Shown piece by piece: positions 24,688-33,118 of a DNA stretch of 42,081 nucleotides; position 1 is the stretch's first letter; each line of letters begins with the position of its first letter. Origin of the DNA: Clostridiaceae bacterium (GTDB lineage Bacteria; Bacillota; Clostridia; Saccharofermentanales; UBA5734); the NCBI GenBank assembly GCA_012520975.1, contig JAAYNF010000116.1, forward strand, positions 1 to 42,081, read 5' to 3'. The notes below the pieces were generated by a model. That model had not been told where the DNA came from. It ran no database searches and saw only the letters and a program-made list of their open reading frames with translations. The translations under genes were made by a program, and so were the position numbers.

Positions 24688-26454
24688 ATGAGACCCGCCC
24701 GGGAATTGCTTGAAGACAAGCTTGTTTTGGCCGATGGCGCAATGGGCACCTATTATGCCCAGTTGGCCGCCCGCGATGCCGATTTCTGCGAAAGAGCCAA
24801 TGTCACCAACCCGGAACTGATTCGTCGTATTCACCAGGAATATCTGGCCGCCGGCGCACGCTTGTTGCGCACCAATACATTTGCCGCTGCGGCATTGTTC
24901 GGTATGAGCGACCCGGCCGGCTTGAAAGAAGTCGTGTCCGGCGGATTTAAATTGGCCGTTGCCTGTGCCGGAAATCTGGCCTTTGTCGCTGCCGATTGCG
25001 GACCGGCTTACAATTTGGATCCTGAAGCAGCCGTGGCGGCCGAGCGCATCGTGGTCGATACTTTTCTTGAAAACGGTGCCGAGTTGTTTCTTTTTGAAAC
25101 TTATGCTGACCCGGATGAATTCCTTGGACAATGTCGGTATATTAAAAACGCCGAACCTTCTGCTGTCATTATCGCGTCCTTTACCTTGTCGGCTGATGGC
25201 TATACCCGCAAGGGACTCTCGATCTCCCATCTGTCCGATGTGATGCAAAACTGCGACTTGATCGACATCTGGGGTTTCAATTGCGGGGTGGGTCCGACGC
25301 ACTTGGCTGAGCAGCTTAAACGACTGCCGGTGGATGGCAAGCCCCTTACGGTTATGCCCAACAGCGGTTACCCCAAACAGGAAAACAGTCGGTTGGTTTT
25401 CGTTTCATCGCCGGACTATTTCGCTCAGACAACAGCCGAGCTTGTCACCTGCCGCACCCGCCTCATTGGTGGCTGTTGCGGCACAACACCTCACCACATT
25501 CATGCCTTGCGCCAAGCCTTGGTCGGTGTCGAGCCTGCAAAAGCCCATCCTCAAGCATCGATCCGGCCACCGATCCTTCCCCAAGTTCCTGCCCACCCGC
25601 GGCTGGTTGACGGTTTGACGCAAAACAAATTCACGATCGCTGTCGAGCTCAATCCTCCCCGAACCAGTCAAATGGAACCGCTGATTGCTGCGGCCCGCCA
25701 ACTTCAATTGGCCGGTGTTGATACCATAACGGTGACCGATTCGCCCCTCGCCCGTGTCAAAATGGATTCGGTTTGCTGCGCCTCTCGCTTGGCCAGAGAG
25801 ACCGGCCTGCCGATCTTGCCTCATATTTGCTGTCGAGATCGAAACGTTAATGCCCTTCGTAGCAGTTTGTTGGCTGCCCACAGCGAAGGAATACGCCAGA
25901 TTCTTGCTATCACCGGCGATGCCATACCGGAATCAGATAAAGGCTTTGTAAAACCTGTCTTTAATCTTGGCAGCCTCGGCTTAATTCAACTCATCCAACA
26001 AATGAATCAGGACGAGTTCGCCGACGATCCTATGCTGATCGCCGCCGCACTGGATCCGGGAGTTGCCAAACCGGAAGTGGAGCTTTCCAGAGCAATGAAA
26101 AAAATAGAGGCCGGCGCCACCTTGTTTTTGACTCAGCCGGTTTATGATACCCGGGGCTTGTCGTTGATCCGCCAGGTCCGCCGGACGGGTGGCAAAGTTT
26201 TAATTGGTCTGTTGCCTCCGATCAGCTATCGTAACGCGCAATTTCTAAGTCAGGAAGTTCCCGGTATTCGCATCCCGGCCGAGCTGTTGCGCCGTTTTCA
26301 TCCGGACATGACCCGCGAAGCCGCTGTCGAAGCCGGCCTTGAAGCCACCGTGGAAGTCGCCCGGATCATGCAGCCGGATGCCGACGGATTTTATTTGATT
26401 GCGCCATTTAATCGCGCGGATATCATGGTTCAACTTCATGAAAGGCTGCGCTAG
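24688..26454 (+). CDS. Bifunctional homocysteine S-methyltransferase / methylenetetrahydrofolate reductase
   Basis: Two-domain enzyme like Bacillus YitJ, linking one-carbon and methionine metabolism. Residues 1-285 are a homocysteine methyltransferase barrel (VLADGAMGTYY near residue 15), with the zinc cysteines in WGFNCGVG and LIGGCCGTTPHH. Residues about 315-588 form a MetF-type flavin barrel (AVELNPPRTSQMEPL, TVTDSPLARVKMDS, LAITGD and FLTQPVYD). The start has GGAGG 10 nt upstream. The separate cobalamin-binding domains of MetH are absent, so methionine synthesis must be completed by a protein encoded elsewhere, or the domain uses another methyl donor. It is a single gene, convergent with the PHP gene (16-nt gap). 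Confidence 0.92.
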   Translation: MRPARELLEDKLVLADGAMGTYYAQLAARDADFCERANVTNPELIRRIHQEYLAAGARLLRTNTFAAAALFGMSDPAGLKEVVSGGFKLAVACAGNLAFVAADCGPAYNLDPEAAVAAERIVVDTFLENGAELFLFETYADPDEFLGQCRYIKNAEPSAVIIASFTLSADGYTRKGLSISHLSDVMQNCDLIDIWGFNCGVGPTHLAEQLKRLPVDGKPLTVMPNSGYPKQENSRLVFVSSPDYFAQTTAELVTCRTRLIGGCCGTTPHHIHALRQALVGVEPAKAHPQASIRPPILPQVPAHPRLVDGLTQNKFTIAVELNPPRTSQMEPLIAAARQLQLAGVDTITVTDSPLARVKMDSVCCASRLARETGLPILPHICCRDRNVNALRSSLLAAHSEGIRQILAITGDAIPESDKGFVKPVFNLGSLGLIQLIQQMNQDEFADDPMLIAAALDPGVAKPEVELSRAMKKIEAGATLFLTQPVYDTRGLSLIRQVRRTGGKVLIGLLPPISYRNAQFLSQEVPGIRIPAELLRRFHPDMTREAAVEAGLEATVEVARIMQPDADGFYLIAPFNRADIMVQLHERLR

Positions 26455-26470
26455 CGCCCCCTTTGCTTGA

Positions 26471-27193
26471 TCACAGATCCGAAATCCAAGGTTTTCTCTC
26501 TTTTAGCCAAGCTGAAAAGATCGAATAATCTCGATTAATGATCAGTTCTTCGGGGAAATCAATTTCATTCAATAACTTCAATGCCGCGCTTACCTCACCG
26601 AGATGGCCGGAAAAGTGCGCATCGCTATTAACCGCCACCAACACACCATGTCGACGGCAGGCCTTGGCGATTTCCAAACAATTGTGTTGCATAAATCCTG
26701 ATGACAACGTGTGATTGTTGATTTCCAATACCTTGTTGTTTTGCTTGCAGGCCTTTAAGACCGTATCCACATCGAAGAGAAACGGGCCACGGCCGATATG
26801 ACCGAGAATATCAACCAGCGGATTGTCGATCACGGCCAGCCAAGCCTCCGTGTGTTCTGCCTTGCCGGCGGGCGGCAATGTGATTTCATGATAACTGGCA
26901 ATACATAGATCCAAGCGCTTCAACGCGGATTCCGGCAAATCAAGTGAACCGTCATGACCGATTATATTGGCCTCAACGCCTCTGAGAACGCGAATGCCGT
27001 CAATCAGGCGCGGCAGGGCGACTAAATTATAAAAATAGATCAAATCCGTCGACCCGATCATTGCCGGGCCATGCTCCGTGGTGGCAAAACCTTCAAGACC
27101 GAGCCGTTTACAGGCTGCAACATATTCTTCCAATGTGCTGAATGCATGTCCGCTTACAATGGTATGGGTGTGGGTGTCAAATAATTTTGTCAA
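26471..27193 (-). CDS. PHP-domain phosphoesterase (YcdX-like)
   Basis: Metal-dependent phosphatase of the PHP superfamily. The metal motifs are visible: DTHTHT (residues 6-11), the ATTEHGP block, a Glu in GVEANIIG, the DILGHIGRGPF block and NSDAHF. This spacing matches the YcdX/histidinol-phosphatase-like group with a trinuclear site. The 240 aa match the family. It begins with TTG (27193), with AAGGA 10 nt upstream and no earlier ATG. The substrate is unknown. It follows the SH3b gene by 32 nt and may be cotranscribed with it. Confidence 0.85.
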   Translation of the reverse strand: MTKLFDTHTHTIVSGHAFSTLEEYVAACKRLGLEGFATTEHGPAMIGSTDLIYFYNLVALPRLIDGIRVLRGVEANIIGHDGSLDLPESALKRLDLCIASYHEITLPPAGKAEHTEAWLAVIDNPLVDILGHIGRGPFLFDVDTVLKACKQNNKVLEINNHTLSSGFMQHNCLEIAKACRRHGVLVAVNSDAHFSGHLGEVSAALKLLNEIDFPEELIINRDYSIFSAWLKERKPWISDL

Positions 27194-27225
27194 TTTGAAG
27201 TAATCCTTTCAGGTCAGGTTATAGC

Positions 27226-28473
27226 TCAATCATCTATGGATGAAACATAGTCAAAAAATACGTATCCCTCTCGGCCGGACAATGTTCGCACCTTGACCCA
27301 GCCTTCACTTTCGGCCTCCAGTTGATAAAGCAAATCATCTCGAACCAGCGTGAGGATCAGCTCGGAATTACGGGTGGGTTGGCTGCGAAGGTTTAATTGC
27401 CGAACCGAAACCACCAACCCGGGTGCGGGTGTCGGCTCGGGAGGCTGAGTCGGTCGGGCGGTCGGCGTGGGGGTCGGCGACAGAGCTTGGGTCGATGTTG
27501 TTTCGGGCGCCGGTGTTGTTGATGCGGGAGGTGCTGCCGGAGGGTGGAAAAAAAGCATAATTAAGACCACGATTACAACCAGCAGCAATATAGCCCCGCT
27601 CAGAGCAATCGGCAGCCAACGCCTATTTGCTAGGCAAGCCATCAGGCCCCGTCCGGTCATATTTGTGTCCTTACCGACTCCTGATTGCGACTCCAGACTG
27701 GACGAATGACTGTCCGGTTCGTCTTCCAAGCTATCCCGACGTCGGCCGCCAAACAGACCGGCCAAAGTCCTCAATCTGCCTTGAGCACCGGAATCAGGCC
27801 GGCTTTCGGTCTGCAATAAGTTGATCTGAATCCCAAGCCAAGAAAAATCCTGACTGTAACCTCGCAAACGTGCCAGACGAATCAATTCGCCGACTTTGGC
27901 CGGTTGTTGCCGAAGACCAAGCAACAGATCGGTTACCTCTTGGGCAGAGAATAAACTCAGCAGATCCGGGGGCAGAATAAAAAACTGATCGTGTTGACCG
28001 AGCAACACTTGGTAATAGACACGTGGCTCAGCGGAGGTGATGTCGGCTGCATCCGGCTGAACCCTCGGCGGAACCGGTTCAAGCCGATGAAGCTCCAAAT
28101 TTCGCAACAGGTAAAAACCGGCGGCTTCCGGTAGCCAAGCCTGCAGCTTCCTGTCATCGTAGCACACCAGCCAGTCGGGAAATAAGCGATATTTCTGCAT
28201 CAACAGGTTCAGGTCCTTGGTTCCGTTCCGCGAGATAATATGGAGAAATTCCTGCCAGGCTTTGATCTGCTGCTTTTGCCTAACCAGCGGGGCGTCGGCC
28301 ACATCGTCTTGATTGCGCAAGGCCACAATCATCTGAACTTGACGACTGGATGTCTGGACGTGCGCACTTTGCGAGCGGGGAGCCAACAGTCCCAAATGTG
28401 TGCCATTGACGAGATAGCTGGTGTTTTGGGCATCATGAGAACATAAGCTAAGGGTCAAAGATGATCTGATCAA
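27226..28473 (-). CDS. Membrane protein with a PP2C-like N-terminal remnant and an extracellular SH3b domain
   Basis: A 415-aa protein whose layout is easy to read. Residues 1-225 are probably cytoplasmic, about 286-309 form one membrane helix, about 310-350 are a Pro/Thr-rich linker, and the end (about 351-415) is a bacterial SH3 domain (VRQLNLRSQPTRNSELI... WVKVRTLSGREGYVFFDYV) likely to bind the cell wall. The stretch 163-217 (QFFILPPDLLSLFSAQEVTDLL... GYSQDFSWLGIQI) resembles the end of PP2C phosphatases, where family members have an SDGL...DNIT pattern. The acidic metal ligands are not visible, so it would be inactive. It starts at TTG 28473 with GGGAGG 8 nt upstream. The PP2C link is my inference from pattern; the TM-linker-SH3b reading is firm. 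Confidence 0.65.
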   Translation of the reverse strand: MIRSSLTLSLCSHDAQNTSYLVNGTHLGLLAPRSQSAHVQTSSRQVQMIVALRNQDDVADAPLVRQKQQIKAWQEFLHIISRNGTKDLNLLMQKYRLFPDWLVCYDDRKLQAWLPEAAGFYLLRNLELHRLEPVPPRVQPDAADITSAEPRVYYQVLLGQHDQFFILPPDLLSLFSAQEVTDLLLGLRQQPAKVGELIRLARLRGYSQDFSWLGIQINLLQTESRPDSGAQGRLRTLAGLFGGRRRDSLEDEPDSHSSSLESQSGVGKDTNMTGRGLMACLANRRWLPIALSGAILLLVVIVVLIMLFFHPPAAPPASTTPAPETTSTQALSPTPTPTARPTQPPEPTPAPGLVVSVRQLNLRSQPTRNSELILTLVRDDLLYQLEAESEGWVKVRTLSGREGYVFFDYVSSIDD

Positions 28474-28626
28474 ACGCGCATCCTCCCGTCAACGCCACCT
28501 GTAATCCTCATTTTGAAGTCCACGCCTATTGTAACGCAAAACCGGCTTTCTGCACAGCCTGACAACCGCAAAATAAATCATTGAATCACTTCTATGTTAA
28601 AATAACAGTGTAATTGGTTCTGCTCA

Positions 28627-28640
28627 CTTGAGTACTCAAG
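28627..28640. promoter_or_regulatory. Palindrome in the moxR leader
   Basis: CTTGAGTACTCAAG is a perfect 14-bp palindrome, followed closely by GTTCAAGG and the AAGGAGGAG ribosome binding site of moxR. A repressor site is plausible. I could not place a convincing -35/-10 pair in the 183-nt gap to the divergent SH3b gene. Confidence 0.4.
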
Positions 28641-28656
28641 GTTCAAGGAGGAGTCT

Positions 28657-29595
28657 ATGGATATACATCCTCTGTTGCAGGCTATTCGCGATAATATTGC
28701 CAAAATTATGATCGGGAAACAGCACGTTGTTGATTTGTTGTTGATTGCCCTTCTCAGCCGTGGTCATGTCTTGATCGAGGATGTTCCCGGCGTCGGTAAA
28801 ACAACGTTAGCGCAAGCTTTTGCCCGATCCCTTAACCTTTCTTACAATCGGATCCAGTTTACTCCGGACGTGTTACCATCGGATATCACGGGCTTCAATC
28901 TGTTTTCCTTGCAGCACGGCAACATGGAGTTTATTCCCGGTGCAATCATGAGCCAGATTGTTCTGGCAGACGAAATCAATCGCAGCAGCCCCAAAACTCA
29001 ATCCAGCTTGCTCGAGGTCATGGAGGAAAGGCAGGTAACCGTCGATGGTGTAAGTCGCCCGGTTCCTCAGCCATTTATGGTTTTGGCCACACAGAACCCG
29101 ATCGAATACACCGGAACTTTCCCCTTGCCGGAAGCCCAGCTCGATCGATTTATTCTGCGGACTCATCTGGACTATCCAAACCATATCGAAGAGCTTGCCA
29201 TTCTCGAACGTCACCGCCATCCCCCGCAATTGTCTGATCTGCAACCGGTTGCGGATCGCGATGACATCACGAATTTGCAACAGCGAACCGATGACATCAT
29301 TGTTTCTGATCCGGTACTGGAGTACATTGCCCGGATAGCTGAAAAAACAAGAATACATGAAGCCTTGGTCCTCGGAATGAGCCCGCGTGCCAGCATCGCC
29401 CTTATGCAGGCGGCCCGAGCCCGAGCCGTGCTGCTCAGCCGTTCCTTCGTCACCCCGGATGACATTCAGGCGCTGGCTCAACCGGTACTGCTTCACCGTT
29501 TGGTTCTTCGCCCGGAAGAAGTAAAAAATCGTCATTCGGCCGCAAAAATCCTGATCGATCTGATTGGTTCAATCCCCGTTCCGGCAGTCCGATGA
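28657..29595 (+). CDS. MoxR-family AAA+ ATPase
   Basis: AAA+ chaperone-like ATPase of the MoxR group. Walker A is GVPGVGKTT in the IEDVPGVGKTTLAQAFA segment (about residue 40-55), Walker B is in LADEINRSSPKTQSSLLEVMEE, and sensor 1 is ATQNPIEYTGTFPLPEAQLDRF. The 312 aa are typical. It heads a three-gene operon, MoxR-DUF58-TgpA; MoxR proteins usually act in maturation of complexes with vWA-like partners, and the DUF58 protein is that likely partner. The ribosome binding site is strong but only 3 nt from the ATG. Confidence 0.93.
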   Translation: MDIHPLLQAIRDNIAKIMIGKQHVVDLLLIALLSRGHVLIEDVPGVGKTTLAQAFARSLNLSYNRIQFTPDVLPSDITGFNLFSLQHGNMEFIPGAIMSQIVLADEINRSSPKTQSSLLEVMEERQVTVDGVSRPVPQPFMVLATQNPIEYTGTFPLPEAQLDRFILRTHLDYPNHIEELAILERHRHPPQLSDLQPVADRDDITNLQQRTDDIIVSDPVLEYIARIAEKTRIHEALVLGMSPRASIALMQAARARAVLLSRSFVTPDDIQALAQPVLLHRLVLRPEEVKNRHSAAKILIDLIGSIPVPAVR

Positions 29596-30785
29596 AAATT
29601 TGGCGCACAACCTTTATTTGTTTGATGTTTGCTTGGCTCTTGGCCGGATTAATCAGCGGCCAGCGCATCTTTTTTATCCTTTTTTTATTGCAGCTTCTGC
29701 TGCTGGCCAGTGCTGTTGTTGTCAACATCTGGGGCGCCTTGAGCTTCGCCTACACCCAAAAATTAAGTGAAGAACAAATCATTCGCGGACGGCAAACCTA
29801 TCTGCATCTGGAGCTTCATAACGAAAAACCGATTCCTTACCCGATGATGCAGATTCATCTGGCTACCGCCGATCCGACCAATCCCAAAAGGCTAAACATC
29901 AACCTAGGTTCCAAAGACCGACTCCTTTTTGACCTGACACTGGAATGCCCCCATCGGGGTGAGTTCTTGATTGGCATGACCACAATTGATTTTGTCGATC
30001 TTTTCGGGCTGATCCGTTTGCCTTTTGATATGCGCCTTCTGCCCTATTATCGGGAAAAACGGCTGCTGGTGCTCCCGCGTTTGATTGAGTTGGAAAGCCC
30101 TTCACTGCAAGGATCCGGAAGCCGGATGCCGGATCAAAGATTTTTCGCTACGGACCAGACACAGGATCCTTTTTCTTCGGTTCGCGCGTATCGTCCCGGC
30201 GATCCGCGCAAACTCATTCATTGGAAATTATCATCACGTCACCGTTCTTTGCTCACCCGACAGTTTGATCATCTCAGCGAGCCATGCGTCCTGTTGCTTT
30301 TGGATCTCTCTCTCCCAAAGGGTGGTTCAAAAAAGGATGTGTTGTCGGCGATTGATTCTTGTTGCGAGGCCACCTGTGCCATTATTCTCTCCATGCTAAA
30401 ACGGGGCTGGCCGGTTCAACTGGTCACCCACGATCAATCCAGAGAGAGATTAAACATTGAAAATCTGAGTGGATTTGAAAGAATTCACAATTGGCTGGCA
30501 AAAGTTCCATTTTCCGGACACTATTCTTTCTCCAAGCTGTTAGCCGACGAGTTGGCAACCGCTTCCCACGTCCGAGGAGTTTTGGCTGTCACCCATGATG
30601 CTTCTTACGATTTAATCCCGGTTTTGTTAAATGCACGGCACAGCCCAACTCCGGTTCAGACTTTTTTTACCGGGCCGGCCGCCGAAGATCCGGTCTTGAT
30701 TTCACAAATCCGGCAAAATACAATACCGGCTCATTTCTTTCGCAACTGTGACGACTTGGCCGAGCAATGGAGGGTTGTACCGTGA
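29592..30785 (+). CDS. DUF58 family protein (vWA-like partner of MoxR)
   Basis: Two N-terminal hydrophobic segments (about residues 8-22 and 25-48) are followed by a cytoplasmic region. The DUF58 signature DPFSSVRAYRPGDPRKLIHWKLSSR is at about residues 196-221. The remaining C-terminal part is vWA-like (VLLLLDLSLP... includes the start of a metal-site-like segment). The start overlaps the moxR stop (ATGA). The exact role is unknown; in this gene order the three products are thought to work together on membrane-linked protein or envelope processing. Confidence 0.88.
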   Translation: MKIWRTTFICLMFAWLLAGLISGQRIFFILFLLQLLLLASAVVVNIWGALSFAYTQKLSEEQIIRGRQTYLHLELHNEKPIPYPMMQIHLATADPTNPKRLNINLGSKDRLLFDLTLECPHRGEFLIGMTTIDFVDLFGLIRLPFDMRLLPYYREKRLLVLPRLIELESPSLQGSGSRMPDQRFFATDQTQDPFSSVRAYRPGDPRKLIHWKLSSRHRSLLTRQFDHLSEPCVLLLLDLSLPKGGSKKDVLSAIDSCCEATCAIILSMLKRGWPVQLVTHDQSRERLNIENLSGFERIHNWLAKVPFSGHYSFSKLLADELATASHVRGVLAVTHDASYDLIPVLLNARHSPTPVQTFFTGPAAEDPVLISQIRQNTIPAHFFRNCDDLAEQWRVVP

Positions 30786-33100
30786 CGCCAAAATCGTTTT
30801 CAGCATCTTCCAAGCCAATTCGGCCCAAATTCTCCGAATTGACGGTCGATGTCCTTGTTGCGGGCCTGTTGGCCGGCGGCACATCGTATGGCATCCTGAT
30901 TTGGCTGCAACTGGCATGGTCCCTTCCGGCCGTCCTAGCCGTGTCTTTATTGCTATGCGCTTTTTTGGCCGGTGCAAGCAGAAGATGGTATATCGCGCCC
31001 CTCCTGCTTTTTTTATCGTTGCTCGTGCTTTTCATTCGGTTCTGGTCTGCCGATCGGCTCAATGACGTTTACCACCAATTATCCGCTTTCATACTTTGGA
31101 GTCGAACCTGGTTGCGAATCGGCCAGATTCAACCGGATCACGAACAGTGGTTACCCTTGCTGCGACTAATCCTGATTCTACCGGCAAACCTCTTCTGGTT
31201 TTTGCTTGGCCTGCGTTTTCGTCATCTGATCGGCTATGCTTTTTTAATGCTGCTGATCTTTACGCCGTTAATGCTTTATTATCCCGAAACATTACCCGGA
31301 TTGCTTGTCGCCTTGGCCGGCTTCATCATGTTGCTTCCACGTCATTTTATCCGCCTGGCCGAAAAAGAAACGTTTGAAGAAAAACGAATCTCCCGTGTGC
31401 CGTTGCAACTTCTGGCCCTGCCAATCGCCGTTATTTGCCTGCTGTTGGCCCAAACACTGATACCCGATCAGACACGTAGTTGGCGTGTGCCGGCGATCAT
31501 TCTGCCGCTGAACGACATTGGCGATCTGATCCGTATGCCCTTTGGTCAGTCCCGAACATACATCCCTTTTGATATCAGTTTCTACGGCTATCCGACAACC
31601 GGCGCACGGTTGGGCGGTCCGGTTGTTTTATCTGAAAACCGGATCCTGCTGATCAGCTCCGATCAGCCGTTCCTGCTCAAAGGCAGCAGCCGAAGTATTT
31701 ATACAGGTTACAGTTGGTTGAGCACGGATAGCCGTTCGTATCGCCTGAACAGCGGCATCTGGCGGCAGCTTCAACAGTATGCATTAGGAATCGACCCCCT
31801 TAGGGGGAAGACCGGAAAAGCCTTTAAAGAAGCATTTCAGAGAAAGATATCCTTAAACATCGAACCGTTAGTGCACGGTATGTCTCCTGTTTTTACCATC
31901 GGCCGGGTCCGCCGCGTCGAATTGGATAATCTGTTGGATTATCCGATCTTTTTTACCGATACAGGTAATTTGTTTGTCTTTGGCGGATTGCCCCGTGGTA
32001 TGACCTACCGAGTCACTGCGGATTATTTTGATCGGCATCTTCCCGGTTTTGATGATGCCCTGCTGGCTTTGGAAGCTGATGGAACCACCGGCAATGATCA
32101 AAATTGGCCTGATGTGCGTCGACGCTATCTGCAATTACCGGATCTGTTGCCCCGGCGAATTTACGATCAGGCCAAAACCATTGTTCATGAGGCAAGGAGC
32201 CCTTACCAAAAGGCACTGGCCCTGGAAAGCTTCTTGTCGAAAAACTTTCGTTATACCTTGAAGCCTGAGCATGATTGGGAGACAGTGGATTTTGTCGATG
32301 GGTTCCTGCAAGCCGGCGAAGGCTACTGTGTCCATTTTGCTTCCGCCATGGTTGTTTTAGCTCGGACACAGGGTATTCCGGCGCGATATGTCGAAGGATT
32401 CGCACTTAAACCTTTGAGGGAAAATCAAGGAAACAATAAACGTTGGCTGGCAGATGGAACCGGAGCTCACGCTTGGGCTGAATTATATTTTGAAGGTATT
32501 GGCTGGTTGACCTTCGATCCGACGCCAAACCGTGAAAACGACAAGCCTCCGCAATCAACGACAACTCCGGCTGTTACCTCCGAGGCAACTCCGTCTCCGT
32601 CAACCGATCTCCCGTTCCCGACACCTATGTCTGACGTCGAAGCCGCCGACACGCCGATTGCTCCTTTTATACTCCTGATCGGCGGACTCGTTTTGCTGGC
32701 GATCGGTTTCCGTTATTTCCCATTTCTTGCCGGTCGGTACCATCAGCGCCTGTTCAAAACAACTTGGATCAATCGGCGCTACTCCGACTCGACTGATTTG
32801 TTGGAGTTTTATTATCACGATATTCTCCGTCAGCTGGCCTGCATTGATGTTCAGCCGGAAACCGGCGAAACCTTGAACGGCTTCGCCGGCCGGGCGGATC
32901 AACATTTGCGCTTTTCCACACTTAGATTGCCCGATGTGCTCTGGCCGGTCGTGCAATGGCGCTACGGCAAAATCGCACCTGCTCCGACCGATCTGGACAA
33001 ACTAAAGGAGATGCGACGGCTTTTAGAGGAGCGTCTGTTGGAGTCAATGAGCCGAAAAGATTACCTTTTTAAGCGGATCTTGCGTGCCTGGCGGGTTTGA
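30782..33100 (+). CDS. Membrane transglutaminase-like protein (TgpA type)
   Basis: Large membrane protein with about six N-terminal hydrophobic segments (first 215 residues), an extracytoplasmic transglutaminase-like domain, a Pro/Thr-rich linker (about residues 600-625), one more membrane helix (about 630-650) and a cytoplasmic tail. The catalytic triad is visible: Cys in GEGYCVHFASAM, His in GAHAWAELYF and Asp in WLTFDPTPN. The start is taken as GTG 30782, which overlaps the DUF58 stop (GTGA) and has GGAGG 8 nt upstream; an ATG at 30767 is itself part of that site. The resulting protein is 772 aa. It could be a protease or a crosslinking enzyme acting on the envelope. Confidence 0.88.
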   Translation: MTPKSFSASSKPIRPKFSELTVDVLVAGLLAGGTSYGILIWLQLAWSLPAVLAVSLLLCAFLAGASRRWYIAPLLLFLSLLVLFIRFWSADRLNDVYHQLSAFILWSRTWLRIGQIQPDHEQWLPLLRLILILPANLFWFLLGLRFRHLIGYAFLMLLIFTPLMLYYPETLPGLLVALAGFIMLLPRHFIRLAEKETFEEKRISRVPLQLLALPIAVICLLLAQTLIPDQTRSWRVPAIILPLNDIGDLIRMPFGQSRTYIPFDISFYGYPTTGARLGGPVVLSENRILLISSDQPFLLKGSSRSIYTGYSWLSTDSRSYRLNSGIWRQLQQYALGIDPLRGKTGKAFKEAFQRKISLNIEPLVHGMSPVFTIGRVRRVELDNLLDYPIFFTDTGNLFVFGGLPRGMTYRVTADYFDRHLPGFDDALLALEADGTTGNDQNWPDVRRRYLQLPDLLPRRIYDQAKTIVHEARSPYQKALALESFLSKNFRYTLKPEHDWETVDFVDGFLQAGEGYCVHFASAMVVLARTQGIPARYVEGFALKPLRENQGNNKRWLADGTGAHAWAELYFEGIGWLTFDPTPNRENDKPPQSTTTPAVTSEATPSPSTDLPFPTPMSDVEAADTPIAPFILLIGGLVLLAIGFRYFPFLAGRYHQRLFKTTWINRRYSDSTDLLEFYYHDILRQLACIDVQPETGETLNGFAGRADQHLRFSTLRLPDVLWPVVQWRYGKIAPAPTDLDKLKEMRRLLEERLLESMSRKDYLFKRILRAWRV

Positions 33101-33118
33101 ATCCGGTCCAGAACCTTC

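Noticed and set aside
24643-25302. 219-codon minus-strand open frame opposite the methyltransferase gene
   Set aside because: It is a shadow of the BHMT domain, including its start region and promoter. It has no ribosome binding site.
30767-30782. ATG start for the TgpA protein at 30767
   Set aside because: The ATG overlaps the GGAGG that is correctly spaced for the GTG at 30782, which also overlaps the DUF58 stop codon.
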